The position numbers and the translations under genes were made by a program. A stretch of 37,413 bases of DNA from Mediterranea sp. (in: CFB group bacteria) (GTDB lineage Bacteria; Bacteroidota; Bacteroidia; Bacteroidales; Bacteroidaceae), in the NCBI GenBank assembly GCA_031258135.1, contig JAIRNG010000009.1, forward strand, positions 1 to 37,413, written 5' to 3'. Positions within the stretch are counted from its first letter, which is position 1. Every line of letters begins with the position of its first letter. A model generated the notes under the pieces. The model was given only the letters and a program-made list of their open reading frames with translations, made no database searches and had not been told where the DNA came from. Shown one piece after another: positions 7,787 through 19,482 of this stretch.

Positions 7787-10450
7787 ATGAAGAAATACCT
7801 CCTCCTCTGCCTGCTGACGGCGCTTCCGGTAACAGGCGCCGTTGCACAACCGCAGCCTGGAACGTACGCCTACGACCTGGCGTACTTCCTGCCTCAGGGC
7901 AACCAGACCTACAACCCGCAAATACCCACCCCGGAAAGCATCCTCGGTTTCCAAATCGGACAGCAGCACGCAGACTGGGGGCAGGTGGCGGATTATATGA
8001 AGACGTTGGCGGCATGCAGCGACCGTGTCACCGTCAGGGAGACGGGACGCACCTACCAGCGCCGGCCGTTCCTGGAAGTAGTGTTCACCTCCGCCGAAAA
8101 CCAGCGGAACATCGGTCGCATCAGGGAGGAACACCTGAAACTGAGCGACGTAAGCCGGTCGGGAAGCCTGTCGCTGGAGGAGATGCCCGTAGTGGTGAAC
8201 CTCATATACTGCATCCACGGCAACGAAGCCTCAGGCGTGAACGCCTCATTAGCCGTGGCCTATTATCTGGCGGCCGCCCAGGGAAGCGAGATAGACGAGT
8301 TGCTGAAGAACGAGGTGGTGGTGATGACGCCCGGAGCCAACCCCGACGGCGTCAACCGCTTCGCCTCGTGGGTGAACTCCTCCCGCAGCCTGACGGACGT
8401 AAGCGACCTGAAATCGCGCGAGTTCACAGAGCCCTGGCCGTCGAGCCGCACCAACCATTACTGGGCGGACTGCAACCGCGACTGGCTGATGGCGCAGCAT
8501 CCCGAAGGCATCAACGGACTGAACGTTTATTTCCACTGGTTGCCCAATGTCGTAGCCGACCAGCACGAACAGGGCGCTACGCGCCCCTACTATTTCAGTC
8601 CCGGACATCCCAAACGGACACATCCGCTCACCACGCAGCTCAACCAGGACCTGACGGCGGAAATATCCTCGTATACGGCCAAGGCTCTTGACCGGATAGG
8701 CGTCACCTACTATTCCAAAGAAGGCTACGACGATTTCTATTACGGTAAAGGGGCGGCGTATGGCGATATACACGGCTCCGTCTGCCTGCTCTACGAGCAA
8801 GGTTCCACCCGCGGGCATCTGCGGCAGACGCCCAACGGGGAATGGTCTTTCGGCTGGACGGTACGCAATCAGGCGCTGGCCTCGCATGCCACGCTCGTAG
8901 CCGCCAAAGAGATGCGCCTCCGCCTGCTGGCCTATCAGAAAGAGTATTACGAACGTTCCGCCGCCGATGCCCGCAAGGAAGCCGTGCAGGGATACGTGTT
9001 CGACACGCGGGGGTCGAAGTCCGTCGCTTTCCATTTTCTGGAGAACATGGCCCGTCATCATATAGACGTCTATCGTTTGGCAAAAGATTATCAGTCGTTC
9101 AAGGCGGCAGACGCCTACGTCATTCCCGTGGTGCAAAAGTATAGCACGATGGTGAAGACGCTGATGGAGAACTGCCTGGAATATCCCGACAGCACGTTCT
9201 ACGACATCTCCACATGGACGTTCCCGCACGCTTTCAACCTGAGATACCTCCCCGTAAAGAGCGCCGCCGGGCTGCCGGGCGACAAGGTGGAAGAAAACCT
9301 CTTCCCTGTGGGAAAGGTCATCGGCGGCAAGAGCGGAGTGGGCTACGTGTTTGAAAACACGGAGTTCTATGCGCCGAAAGTGGCCTACGAGCTTCAGCGG
9401 AAAGGCGTCCGCGTCAGCGCTGGCAGCCGCCCGTTCCTGTTCCGCTCCGGCGACGTGGAAAAAAAGATGGGGTACGGAACGTTTCAGGCGCTGGTTCAGA
9501 ACCAGACGCTCTCTCCGGACGAACTATACAATACCCTGGTTGAGCTGGCAAAGGCCACAGGTGTGGATATCTATTCGGCAACCACGGCGCTTATGCCCGA
9601 CGTGGATATGGGAAGCCCCGCCTTCAAGCCTCTTGCCCAGCCCAAAGTAGCCATACTTGTGGGGCGCGGCATGGGCATCCCCGATTCGGGTGAAATATGG
9701 TTCCTGCTGGACAAGCGTTTCCAGATGCGCCCCGTGCTGATAGAGAACAGGCAGCTTTCGGCCAAAGACCTGCAGGCATACAACGTGGTCGTCATGGCAA
9801 ACGGACTGCCGGCGCCGGACAAGACAAGCGAAGCCGCCCTGAAAGACTGGGTGGCTGCCGGAGGTACGCTTATCGCCACCGGAAAGGCCTACGAATGGGT
9901 AGACAGAGCGGGCATCCTCTCCCTGAAGACCAAGAGCGCCGCCGCGGAGACCAAGAGCGCCGCTGTGGATACGAAGGACATGGAGAGCGATAGCGCCGGG
10001 ACTGACGGTACGGCGACCGGAAACGCTACCGAAGCCAACGCCGCCGAAGCCAACGCCGCCACGGCCTACCGCCCGTTCGCAGACAAGGCGAAAGCCGATG
10101 CGGGAAGAAGCATCGACGGCGTGATTCTGAATTGCAGCCTCGACAAAACCCATCCGCTGGCCTGGGGACTCGACCAGGACGAGATAGCGGTGATGATGAA
10201 CGGAACCCTGGTCTTCCGGAAAGACGACAGCCCGTATGTGTCGCCGTAGCACTACACCTCCAGTCCGCTACTGACGGGCTTCCTCTCCGCCGCCAACCAA
10301 AAACGGCTGAAAGATACTCCGGCCGTCTTTGCCAAACCTTTCAAGAGCGGAATGGTCATTGTATTTGCCGACGACATGAACTTCCGTTCCTATTTCTTCG
10401 GGACAGGCAAGCTGTTCATGAATGCGCTGTTCTTTAACCAATGCATGTAA
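7787..10450 (+). pseudogene. M14-family zinc carboxypeptidase interrupted by an in-frame TAG
   Basis: Secreted zinc carboxypeptidase-like protein. The signal peptide MKKYLLLCLLTALPVTGAVA favours ATG 7787 over GTG 7781. The M14 catalytic domain shows zinc ligands His144 and Glu147 in HGNEASG, His261 in DQHEQG, substrate-binding NRDW (231-234) and the general base Glu338 in YEQGSTRG. A C-terminal GATase-like region follows. TAG at 10247-10249 stops translation after 820 codons, but the same frame continues for 66 more sense codons (HYTSSPLLTGFLSAANQKRL through NFRSYFFGTGKLFMNALFF) to TAA at 10448. That tail resembles the normal end of the family. The catalytic domain is intact, so a truncated product may keep activity. 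Residues ~714-762 form an unusual Ala/Thr/Glu-rich insert built of 21-bp repeats (KTKSAAAE/TKSAAVD). Confidence 0.85.
9928..10072 (+). repeat. Low-complexity in-frame repeat inside the M14 gene
   Basis: The unit GACCAAGAGCGCCGC occurs at 9928 and 9949 (21-bp period, seven codons). It is followed by the 15-bp unit GAAGCCAACGCCGCC repeated around 10031-10060. These encode a Lys/Ala/Thr/Glu-rich linker between two conserved blocks of the C-terminal region and look like a slippage-expanded insert. Confidence 0.7.
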
Positions 10451-10466
10451 CTTAACCCCGATAGCT

Positions 10467-11801
10467 ATGAACGATTTTACACCGTGGACGCTGTTCGTCG
10501 ACGTGGGCGTCATCTCGCTGCTCCTGCTGGCAGGCAAGCTGATGAGGGTCAAGATAAAACTTATTCAGAAGCTCTTCATCCCGCCCAGCCTGCTGGCAGG
10601 TTTCCTGGGGCTGGCGCTGGGGCCGAACGGTTTCGGGGTGATTCCGCTCTCCACGCAGACGGGCGTTTACGCCGGTATCCTGATTGCGTTCATCTTCGGC
10701 GCATTGCCGCTCACCTCACAGAAAGTGAAAGGAGAAGGAGCGGCCGTGGGCAGCATGTGGGCGTACTCACAGGCGGGAATGTTGCTGCAATGGGCATTGG
10801 GCGGCCTGCTGGGCCTGCTGGCGCTGAACAGGTTCTGGCCACTCAGTCCGGGATTCGGCATCACCATGCCCGGCGGTTACTGCGGCGGACACGGAACGGC
10901 CGCCGCCATCGGGCAATCGTTCGCCAAGCTGGGCTATGACGAGATACTGACGCTTGCCATGACGGCAGCCACCGCAGGTATCGTGGCGGCCGTCATCATC
11001 GGCCTGGTCGTCGTGAAATGGGGAACAAAAAGACGCTATACCTCTTTCCTGGCCAGCTACAACGACCTTCCGCACGAACTGCGCACCGGCCTGCTTCCGG
11101 ACGGGAAGCGCGAAAGCATGGGCCGGTCGTCCTGTTCCTCCATCTCTATCGATTCGCTGACGTTCAACCTGATTGTGGTTGCGGCTATCGCACTGGGCGG
11201 CTATGGCGTCAGCAAACTGGTCTCCTGCATGGCGGCGGGCTTCGAACTGCCGGTATTCAGTTGCGCGTTCATCGTGGGATTGCTCGTCAAGAGGATATTC
11301 GACCACACGCAGGTCAGCGACTACGTCTGCCCGCAAACAGTGGGACATATCAGCGGGACGTTCACGGACCTGCTGGTAGCGTTCGGCATAGCATCCATCA
11401 AACTGTCGGTCGTGGTGGAATACATCGTTCCGCTCAGCATACTGCTGCTCACGGGATTGATATTCACCCTGCTGTACGTGATCTTTGCGGCGCGCAGGTT
11501 GATGCGGGAGGGTTGGTTCGAGAAAGCCCTTTTCACGTGGGGATGGTTCACCGGAACGATGGCGATGGGCATCGCCCTGCTGCGTGTGGTAGACCCCGGG
11601 ATGCGGAGCCGCACGTTAGACAACTATGCACTGGCCTACCTTTTCATAGCGCCGGTGGAAATATCGCTGATAACGTTCGCCCCCGCCGCTTTCTGTGCAG
11701 GATACGGGCTGACGTTCTCTTTTGTTTGCCTGGCGGCCGCCGTTTCGGTATTCCTGATTGCACGGCTCAAAGGATGGTTCATTAAAAAGAAAGAAATATG
11801 A
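10467..11801 (+). CDS. gltS: GltS-type sodium/glutamate symporter
   Basis: Inner-membrane symporter of 444 aa with about 10-12 hydrophobic helices, resembling the ESS (glutamate:Na+ symporter) family. It shows the N-terminal LLLAGKLMRVKIKLIQKLFIP block, LAGFLGLALGP, and the glycine-rich re-entrant segment PGGYCGGHGTAAAIGQSFAKLG. A second inverted half has KLSVVVEYIVPLSILLLTG and a TGTMAMGIALLRVVDP segment. I chose ATG 10467 (MNDFTPWTLF) because the earlier in-frame ATG at 10422 lies inside the M14 reading frame and adds a non-hydrophobic leader. The gene begins 16 nt after the M14 end and overlaps the next gene by ATGA. Coupling to secreted peptidases suggests recovery of released glutamate; glutamate specificity is inferred from family likeness only. 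Confidence 0.85.
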   Translation: MNDFTPWTLFVDVGVISLLLLAGKLMRVKIKLIQKLFIPPSLLAGFLGLALGPNGFGVIPLSTQTGVYAGILIAFIFGALPLTSQKVKGEGAAVGSMWAYSQAGMLLQWALGGLLGLLALNRFWPLSPGFGITMPGGYCGGHGTAAAIGQSFAKLGYDEILTLAMTAATAGIVAAVIIGLVVVKWGTKRRYTSFLASYNDLPHELRTGLLPDGKRESMGRSSCSSISIDSLTFNLIVVAAIALGGYGVSKLVSCMAAGFELPVFSCAFIVGLLVKRIFDHTQVSDYVCPQTVGHISGTFTDLLVAFGIASIKLSVVVEYIVPLSILLLTGLIFTLLYVIFAARRLMREGWFEKALFTWGWFTGTMAMGIALLRVVDPGMRSRTLDNYALAYLFIAPVEISLITFAPAAFCAGYGLTFSFVCLAAAVSVFLIARLKGWFIKKKEI

Positions 11802-13042
11802 AACAGACATTACTTCTATTGACAGGCATTGTGCTGGCGACATTCTCGGATACTGCCAATGCCTGCACCTCTGCCGTTATCTCCGGCAAGGTAACCCCCG
11901 ACGGACGTCCCCTTTTATGGAAGAACCGCGACACGAGCGATTTGCTGAACTGCGTGCGCTACATGAAGGGTGAGAAATACGGCTATGTGGCCGTAACCGG
12001 CTATGCGGAAGATCCTCGCTCCATCTGGACAGGAACAAACGAAGCCGGCTTCGCCATCATGAATACCCTCTCCTACAATCTGACGGAGGAAGAGGGCGAA
12101 GGAAGTTCCAAACGTAACGGAGCAGTCATGAAACGCGCTTTGGAGATCTGCGCCACCGTTGCCGAATTCCGTCACTATCTGGATACGCTTAGCCGCCCCA
12201 TGAACGTACGGACCAACTACGGAGTGATCGACGCGCAGGGAAACGGTTTCTATTTCGAGGTGAACAGTACGGAGTACAGGGAATATGATGTGAACGACCC
12301 GGACGTCGCCCCTCATGGATTCATTGTCCGTTCAAATTATTCGTTTAGCGGGAAACTGAACGAAGGTGCAGGATATGTGCGCTATCAGGAAGCCCTGGAA
12401 AAGCTCTTCACCGCTTCCGCGACCGGAAAAGTCACCCCGCAGTGGCTATTCTCCACCCTCTCCCGTTCGTTTCGCAACCCGTTGCTGGGCATCGACCTGA
12501 AGGACGGACGCTTCAACAAGCCTCAGTCTACCGGCTGGTTCGTGGAACAGGATTTCATTGCACGCCGGAGTTCCTCCTGCGCCGTCGTTATTCAGGGAGT
12601 AAGGCCGGACGAACATGCGTCGTTCACCACGATGTGGACGGTCATCGGTTATCCTCCCGTAACTCCGGCCGTGCCGGTATGGGCGAGCGGCGCGGAGAAG
12701 AAGCTCCCGCGTTTGCTGACGGTTGAGAAAGGTACGCGGCATTGCCCGCTGTGTGATGCGGCAGATACGCTCCGCCGCAACGTGTACAGTTACCGCCGGG
12801 GGATGAATACCGAGAATTACTTCAACTGGGAACTGCTGTTCAACCGGAATGGAAACGGATACATGCAACAGGCGGAGGAGCTGGAAACCCGGATGTTCGA
12901 CGCCCTGTACGGAAGGATTGAAAGATGGAGGAAGAGGAAGTCGCTTCCTGCGGGCGAAGTTCACAAACTGTACGATGAGTGTGACGCCTTCATCGAAAAG
13001 AATGGCAGATATTTACAGGAGCTTCAGGCAAACCCGGATTAA
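11798..13042 (+). CDS. Secreted C45-like N-terminal nucleophile amidohydrolase
   Basis: A 414-aa Ntn-hydrolase-fold protein resembling the peptidase C45 / isopenicillin N acyltransferase / linear-amide C-N hydrolase group, which cleaves or transfers amide-linked acyl groups. The signal peptide MKQTLLLLTGIVLATFSDTANA would be removed to expose Cys23 as the N-terminal nucleophile. The following TSAVISGKVTPDGRPLLWKN-RDT block is the conserved start of the family (Arg in the WKNRD motif). Further marks are NEAGFAIMNT, RTNYGVIDAQGNGFYFEVN and FIVRSNYS. The start codon overlaps the gltS stop by ATGA, so translation is coupled. The substrate is unknown: N-acyl amino acids, dipeptide-like amides or bile-salt-like conjugates are possible, and context favours peptide or glutamyl amides. 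Confidence 0.8.
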   Translation: MKQTLLLLTGIVLATFSDTANACTSAVISGKVTPDGRPLLWKNRDTSDLLNCVRYMKGEKYGYVAVTGYAEDPRSIWTGTNEAGFAIMNTLSYNLTEEEGEGSSKRNGAVMKRALEICATVAEFRHYLDTLSRPMNVRTNYGVIDAQGNGFYFEVNSTEYREYDVNDPDVAPHGFIVRSNYSFSGKLNEGAGYVRYQEALEKLFTASATGKVTPQWLFSTLSRSFRNPLLGIDLKDGRFNKPQSTGWFVEQDFIARRSSSCAVVIQGVRPDEHASFTTMWTVIGYPPVTPAVPVWASGAEKKLPRLLTVEKGTRHCPLCDAADTLRRNVYSYRRGMNTENYFNWELLFNRNGNGYMQQAEELETRMFDALYGRIERWRKRKSLPAGEVHKLYDECDAFIEKNGRYLQELQANPD

Positions 13043-13045
13043 CCC

Positions 13046-13693
13046 ATGGATGAACCCACTATCGACCGGCTGCAACGGACGGACATTCACGAAGTCGCCG
13101 GTATCCTGACCGGCGCTTTTAAAACAAATCCGGCCTATTCCATCATCTTCAAAAAGAAGGAGCAACGCGAAGAGGGCCTGTTCTGGCTATTCAGAACCAA
13201 TCTCCTTATCCTTAATCAAAAGCAAGTCCTGACAAGGGTTGCCAGAGAAAGAAATACAGGAAGGATCATCGGAACATACACCCTGATACCACCGGAAGGC
13301 GTAAAGAGGCCGCTCTCCGTTTATACAAAGATCGGCCTTCCTTCTTTTATATCCAGGTTCGGAATGAACCCACTGACCCGGATGCTTAGCTTAGACAGCT
13401 ACAACAGGAAGTTGCTGGCGGAATCGATCCGGATACCTGAATATCATTACCTCTCTATGGTCGTCATAAAGAAAGAATACAGAGGCGCAGGAGTAGGTAC
13501 TTATGTTTTAAAAAAGGCTATTCAACGGCTTATAGATTCAAATCCCACCTGCAGAACGGTTGGTTTAACCACTCAACTCCCTGAGAATGTAACGTTCTAT
13601 TCGCGGTTGGGGTTCGATAAGTTGGACGAAGGGTATGCCAGCTTCAAAGGAGATGAATACTTTAATTGCAATATGAAACTGGATTTAATATGA
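13046..13693 (+). CDS. GNAT-family N-acetyltransferase
   Basis: A 215-aa acetyltransferase of the GNAT fold. The acetyl-CoA pyrophosphate loop reads YRGAGVGTYVLKKAIQ after beta-strand YHLSMVVIKKEY-type sequence (YHYLSMVVIKKEYRG), and the C-terminal motif B region is VTFYSRLGFDKLDEGYASF. The N-terminal half (IHEVAGILTGAFKTNPAYS) matches the usual substrate-side helices. ATG is 3 nt after the amidohydrolase stop, so it is the last gene of the M14-gltS-C45 operon. The acceptor may be an amine or amino acid released by the pathway; that is a guess. Confidence 0.85.
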   Translation: MDEPTIDRLQRTDIHEVAGILTGAFKTNPAYSIIFKKKEQREEGLFWLFRTNLLILNQKQVLTRVARERNTGRIIGTYTLIPPEGVKRPLSVYTKIGLPSFISRFGMNPLTRMLSLDSYNRKLLAESIRIPEYHYLSMVVIKKEYRGAGVGTYVLKKAIQRLIDSNPTCRTVGLTTQLPENVTFYSRLGFDKLDEGYASFKGDEYFNCNMKLDLI

Positions 13694-13732
13694 GTCCCAT
13701 GTGAGGCAGGTGTTCTCCATGCCTGTCTTTCC

Positions 13733-13776
13733 GTTGGGGGATACCCAAAGGGTTACCTTTTGGGTACCCCCCCAAC
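13733..13776. terminator. Bidirectional terminator hairpin between convergent genes
   Basis: Near-perfect inverted repeat: GTTGGGGG(A)TACCCAAA at 13733-13749 pairs with TTTGGGTAC(C)6CAAC ending at 13776, with one bulged base. It sits between the GNAT stop (13693) and the beta-galactosidase stop (13790) and can fold on either strand. Confidence 0.7.
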
Positions 13777-13789
13777 GCTCAACTCCTAC

Positions 13790-16909
<3,120 letters not shown>

Positions 16910-16917
16910 TCAAGTTG

Positions 16918-16925
16918 CTAAGATA
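16918..16925 (-). promoter_or_regulatory. Possible -7 box for the beta-galactosidase gene
   Basis: The minus strand reads TATCTTAG, one mismatch from TAnnTTTG, ending about 38 nt before the start codon. A convincing TTTG -33 element at 19-21 nt is missing (only a T-run). Weak call. Confidence 0.3.
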
Positions 16926-17141
16926 GAATGAATAAACCGGAAAAAGGATGGAATTTAATTCAAAAAGGGCCATAAATCATTCAGAACCCGTTAATCATTC
17001 AAAATTTGTGCTGTATTATGAGAATAAAACAATCGTCAACAACCCATCAAAAGTCTTATCATAACGGAAAACGATCATTCGTCGATAAACAGTAATCCGA
17101 GTTGCCTTTCATCCACCCTCTTCTTTGGCCGGGGGAAGCAA

Positions 17142-17303
17142 CAGGGTACTGTAAGCCCACTTTCAGGGTACTGTAAGCCCACTTTCATGGCCGATGAAAC
17201 TTGGCTTACATGTACCGTAAGCCCACTTCCCTCGGCGAGGGAACTATGGTTACTCCGACAGGGAACTACGGTTACTCCGCCAGGGAACTCGCGTTACCCG
17301 TTA
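17142..17303. repeat. Two 22-bp-period direct repeat arrays with an internal hairpin
   Basis: This is the only structured part of the 594-nt gap 16880-17473. CAGGGTACTGTAAGCCCACT starts at 17142 and again at 17164 (22 bp), with a diverged third copy (TGTACCGTAAGCCCACTT) at 17211. Between them, 17172-17188 pairs with 17194-17210 (15 of 17), so one copy is inverted. A second array, AGGGAACTxxGGTTACTCCG, starts at 17238, 17260 and 17282 (again 22 bp). The rest of the gap holds the beta-galactosidase leader and a short AAATCC/GGATTT hairpin at 17396-17414 that may terminate the minus-strand GNAT gene. No convincing gene is seen. Confidence 0.75.
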
Positions 17304-17473
17304 AAGGTACAGACGGGAATAACCGATATTACAAAGAATTAAAGGAAGATTTAAAGAAAAGGAAAGGAGATAAACCCGTCAGATTCTATTGAAATAAATC
17401 CACTCACCGGATTTGTGGGACTTTTTGAGAAAAAACGCTATGTAGGGGATGGTAAAAGAGAACTTATATTAAA

Positions 17474-17971
17474 TCAGTCGAGTTTTAAAAGCATTAAATA
17501 ATCCTCATGATCTTCGCCAATGATTTCAAATCCCATTTTCTTGTAGAGTTTGACAGCGTAATTCTCTTTCTTTACATTCAAGGAGACCTGTTTATAGCCG
17601 CTATCACGTAAGTGTTTTATCATTGCAGACATTAGTTGAGCGCCAATGCCTCGGTTCCGATACGCTTTGAATAGTGAAACGGCAAGTTCAGGGGTGCTGT
17701 CATCGATATACCCATAACCTTTTATATCGCCGGAGATGATTCTGGCCCAAACCGCTCCAATAATCTTACTATCCAGTTCTGCTATCAGACAATAATCGTC
17801 TTTCCGGCTGCCGAAATCTTTTATATAGGCTTCTACCTGAGGGATTTTGAGCACGCTTTCCGGAATCGGATTGTTCTCGTCTGGTTGATAAATTGCTTCA
17901 TAAAGCATATTTTCAAGTATGGGAATCTCGGCAGGTTCTAATTCCCGGATAAGGGGATTGCAGGGTTGCAT
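17474..17971 (-). CDS. GNAT-family N-acetyltransferase
   Basis: Small acetyltransferase, 165 aa from the start chosen here (MQPCNPLIRELEPAEIPILE). GNAT marks: LIAELDSKIIGAVWARI (strand 4 region), the acetyl-CoA loop YRNRGIGAQLMSAMIKHLRD, and the C-terminal VKKENYAVKLYKKMGFEIIGE. Two upstream ATGs (18007, 17992) also lie in frame but fall inside the preceding S41 gene. ATG 17971 comes 7 nt after that gene's stop, which fits an operon arrangement. Substrate unknown. Confidence 0.85.
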   Translation of the reverse strand: MQPCNPLIRELEPAEIPILENMLYEAIYQPDENNPIPESVLKIPQVEAYIKDFGSRKDDYCLIAELDSKIIGAVWARIISGDIKGYGYIDDSTPELAVSLFKAYRNRGIGAQLMSAMIKHLRDSGYKQVSLNVKKENYAVKLYKKMGFEIIGEDHEDYLMLLKLD

Positions 17972-17978
17972 AAGTTTT

Positions 17979-19397
17979 TTATGGTTCAACATCAATAACC
18001 ACTCCATTCGTCGCTTTTCCGTCCAACGAACTAATCACTTTCTTTCCTGATACCGGCGTATGCGAAGAGCGGGTTCCCTGATCTTCTGTGTATGAACCAT
18101 CAATAAGCGCCAATGCGATTTTCAACAGGCGCTCGTTTTCATTGCCCAGGTCACAAAGTACAGGAATATCTTCTATATATCCCTCTTCGTCATAGTCAAA
18201 AGCTTCTCCTTTGGGGTAATCCGGCTTAAAGCCATCGGTGTAATCAGTAAATCCTTTGGAGTTCAGTATCTGACAGATAATCGGGTGCATTATCCAAGCC
18301 TTGTCATCGCTTTCATATTCCGACGATCCGACATTCTTACCTACAGTTGTTTCGCCAATAATGATCACCTCCATAAACGGGTCTAACAGATTGATGACCG
18401 CCTCGGATGATGATGCGCTCATGGAACTCGTCAATACATATAGCCTTTTCAGGTTAAGGTTTTTCCCAGTCGGGTTTCCATTCTTCAGGGTTTCGTTTAC
18501 CTTGAAATAATACCGGGTCTTGGGATCATTATATTTGTATTGGAGCGATCCGAAATCTTTATCCAGTTTATCGGAAGGCGTAAAGATTGCGCATAATAAT
18601 TGAGCCGACGACAGCAAGCCGCCGTTGTTGTATCGTAAATCTAAAATAAACTCATCGACTCCGTCAAAGAAATCACCGGAGAGCCTGCGCAACTCATCAT
18701 CATAAGTTTTGTCGTCAGCCTCATCTTCTTTTCCGGCAGTAAAGTGGTTATATACAAGGTAGCCGATCTTTTTGCCTGCCCTCTCGAAAATATCATGGTG
18801 AAATACCGGATTATCTTCTACTGCACGGGCGGCATCAATATATAATACATCAGGTGATAGGTGTAATTTCCCATCACTCGGATCCAGATAAGCTACGGTA
18901 AATTCGGCTGCTTCGCCTCCAAACAAGGTCTCTACACTTTCATTTGTCAGATATTCGCCGTTAATCTTAAAGATCCAGTCTCCTCTTTTTAATTTGCCTG
19001 ATGAGGCCGGTGAATCAGGGAGTACATATAAAACGCGGGCGCCAATCCTATTATCCTGAAAGCCTACTAAACAACACTCAAAACCATACGTGTAGTCACT
19101 CCGGATAGCTCCCCGGGTGGTACCGGAAATATTCTCAATATACGAATAAGGATTGCCTTTCTTACCATCCTTTGAGGAAAGCAAACTTGCAAAGAATGTT
19201 TCAGGGGTAGCGTTATAGTTTAATGCGTCGGCTTTCTTGATCTCTTCCCGCCAGAAATAATGTTCCCGCATACCGTCTTCTATCCATGCAATGGTTTCCG
19301 GGCGTTCAACGTCTTCTTTGGGTTCATTCTTATCATCATCACATGCGTTCAGGAACAAGCAAAGAATAAAGAAAGAATAATATATAATATGTTTCAT
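17979..19397 (-). CDS. S41-family (C-terminal processing) serine protease lipoprotein with PDZ domain
   Basis: A 472-aa lipoprotein protease. The signal peptide MKHIIYYSFFILCLFLNAC gives lipid Cys19, followed by DDDKNE, an acidic stretch like the Bacteroidetes surface-lipoprotein export signal. An N-terminal helical region precedes a PDZ-like domain (~105-175; VLYVLPDSPASSGKLKRGDWIFKINGE broken by no gap), and then the S41 core with FILDLRYNNGG (~250-260). The nucleophile serine is within the SMSASSSEA stretch (residues 325-333), and the general-base lysine is probably Lys354 in TTVGKNVGSS. Both catalytic elements are present. Likely degrades or trims peptides at the cell surface. It follows the thiamine operon but a terminator separates them. 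Confidence 0.9.
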   Translation of the reverse strand: MKHIIYYSFFILCLFLNACDDDKNEPKEDVERPETIAWIEDGMREHYFWREEIKKADALNYNATPETFFASLLSSKDGKKGNPYSYIENISGTTRGAIRSDYTYGFECCLVGFQDNRIGARVLYVLPDSPASSGKLKRGDWIFKINGEYLTNESVETLFGGEAAEFTVAYLDPSDGKLHLSPDVLYIDAARAVEDNPVFHHDIFERAGKKIGYLVYNHFTAGKEDEADDKTYDDELRRLSGDFFDGVDEFILDLRYNNGGLLSSAQLLCAIFTPSDKLDKDFGSLQYKYNDPKTRYYFKVNETLKNGNPTGKNLNLKRLYVLTSSMSASSSEAVINLLDPFMEVIIIGETTVGKNVGSSEYESDDKAWIMHPIICQILNSKGFTDYTDGFKPDYPKGEAFDYDEEGYIEDIPVLCDLGNENERLLKIALALIDGSYTEDQGTRSSHTPVSGKKVISSLDGKATNGVVIDVEP

Positions 19398-19449
19398 ATT
19401 TCAGTGATTGACTTGTGCAATGGATACAATTGTACGGATGCAGGCCTGT

Positions 19450-19472
19450 AAAAAACAGATAAAAATATCTGT
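19450..19472 (-). terminator. Rho-independent terminator of the thiamine operon
   Basis: On the minus strand ACAGATA (19472-19466) pairs perfectly with TATCTGT (19461-19455) over a TTTT loop, followed directly by a run of T (19455-19450). It lies 11-33 nt after the thiamine pyrophosphokinase stop and before the S41 gene. Confidence 0.75.
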
Positions 19473-19482
19473 GCGGATAACG

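Noticed and set aside
10247-10249. Programmed recoding (selenocysteine or pyrrolysine) at the internal stop
   Set aside because: The codon is TAG, not TGA; no pyrrolysine genes or special downstream structure are visible. A nonsense mutation is simpler.
10422-10466. Upstream start for gltS
   Set aside because: It lies inside the M14 frame and adds MRCSLTNACNLTPIA before a normal GltS start; ATG 10467 fits the family better.
17201-17392. 63-codon plus-strand open frame starting in the 22-bp arrays
   Set aside because: Its first half is repeat DNA whose 22-bp period shifts frame each unit, and no promoter is seen. The Lys-rich end is not recognisable. Probably not a gene.
19398-19440. Promoter for the S41 gene (TACAATTG on the minus strand)
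   Set aside because: One mismatch in the TTTG part and only a T-run at -33; too weak to list, although the terminator just upstream means some promoter must exist here.
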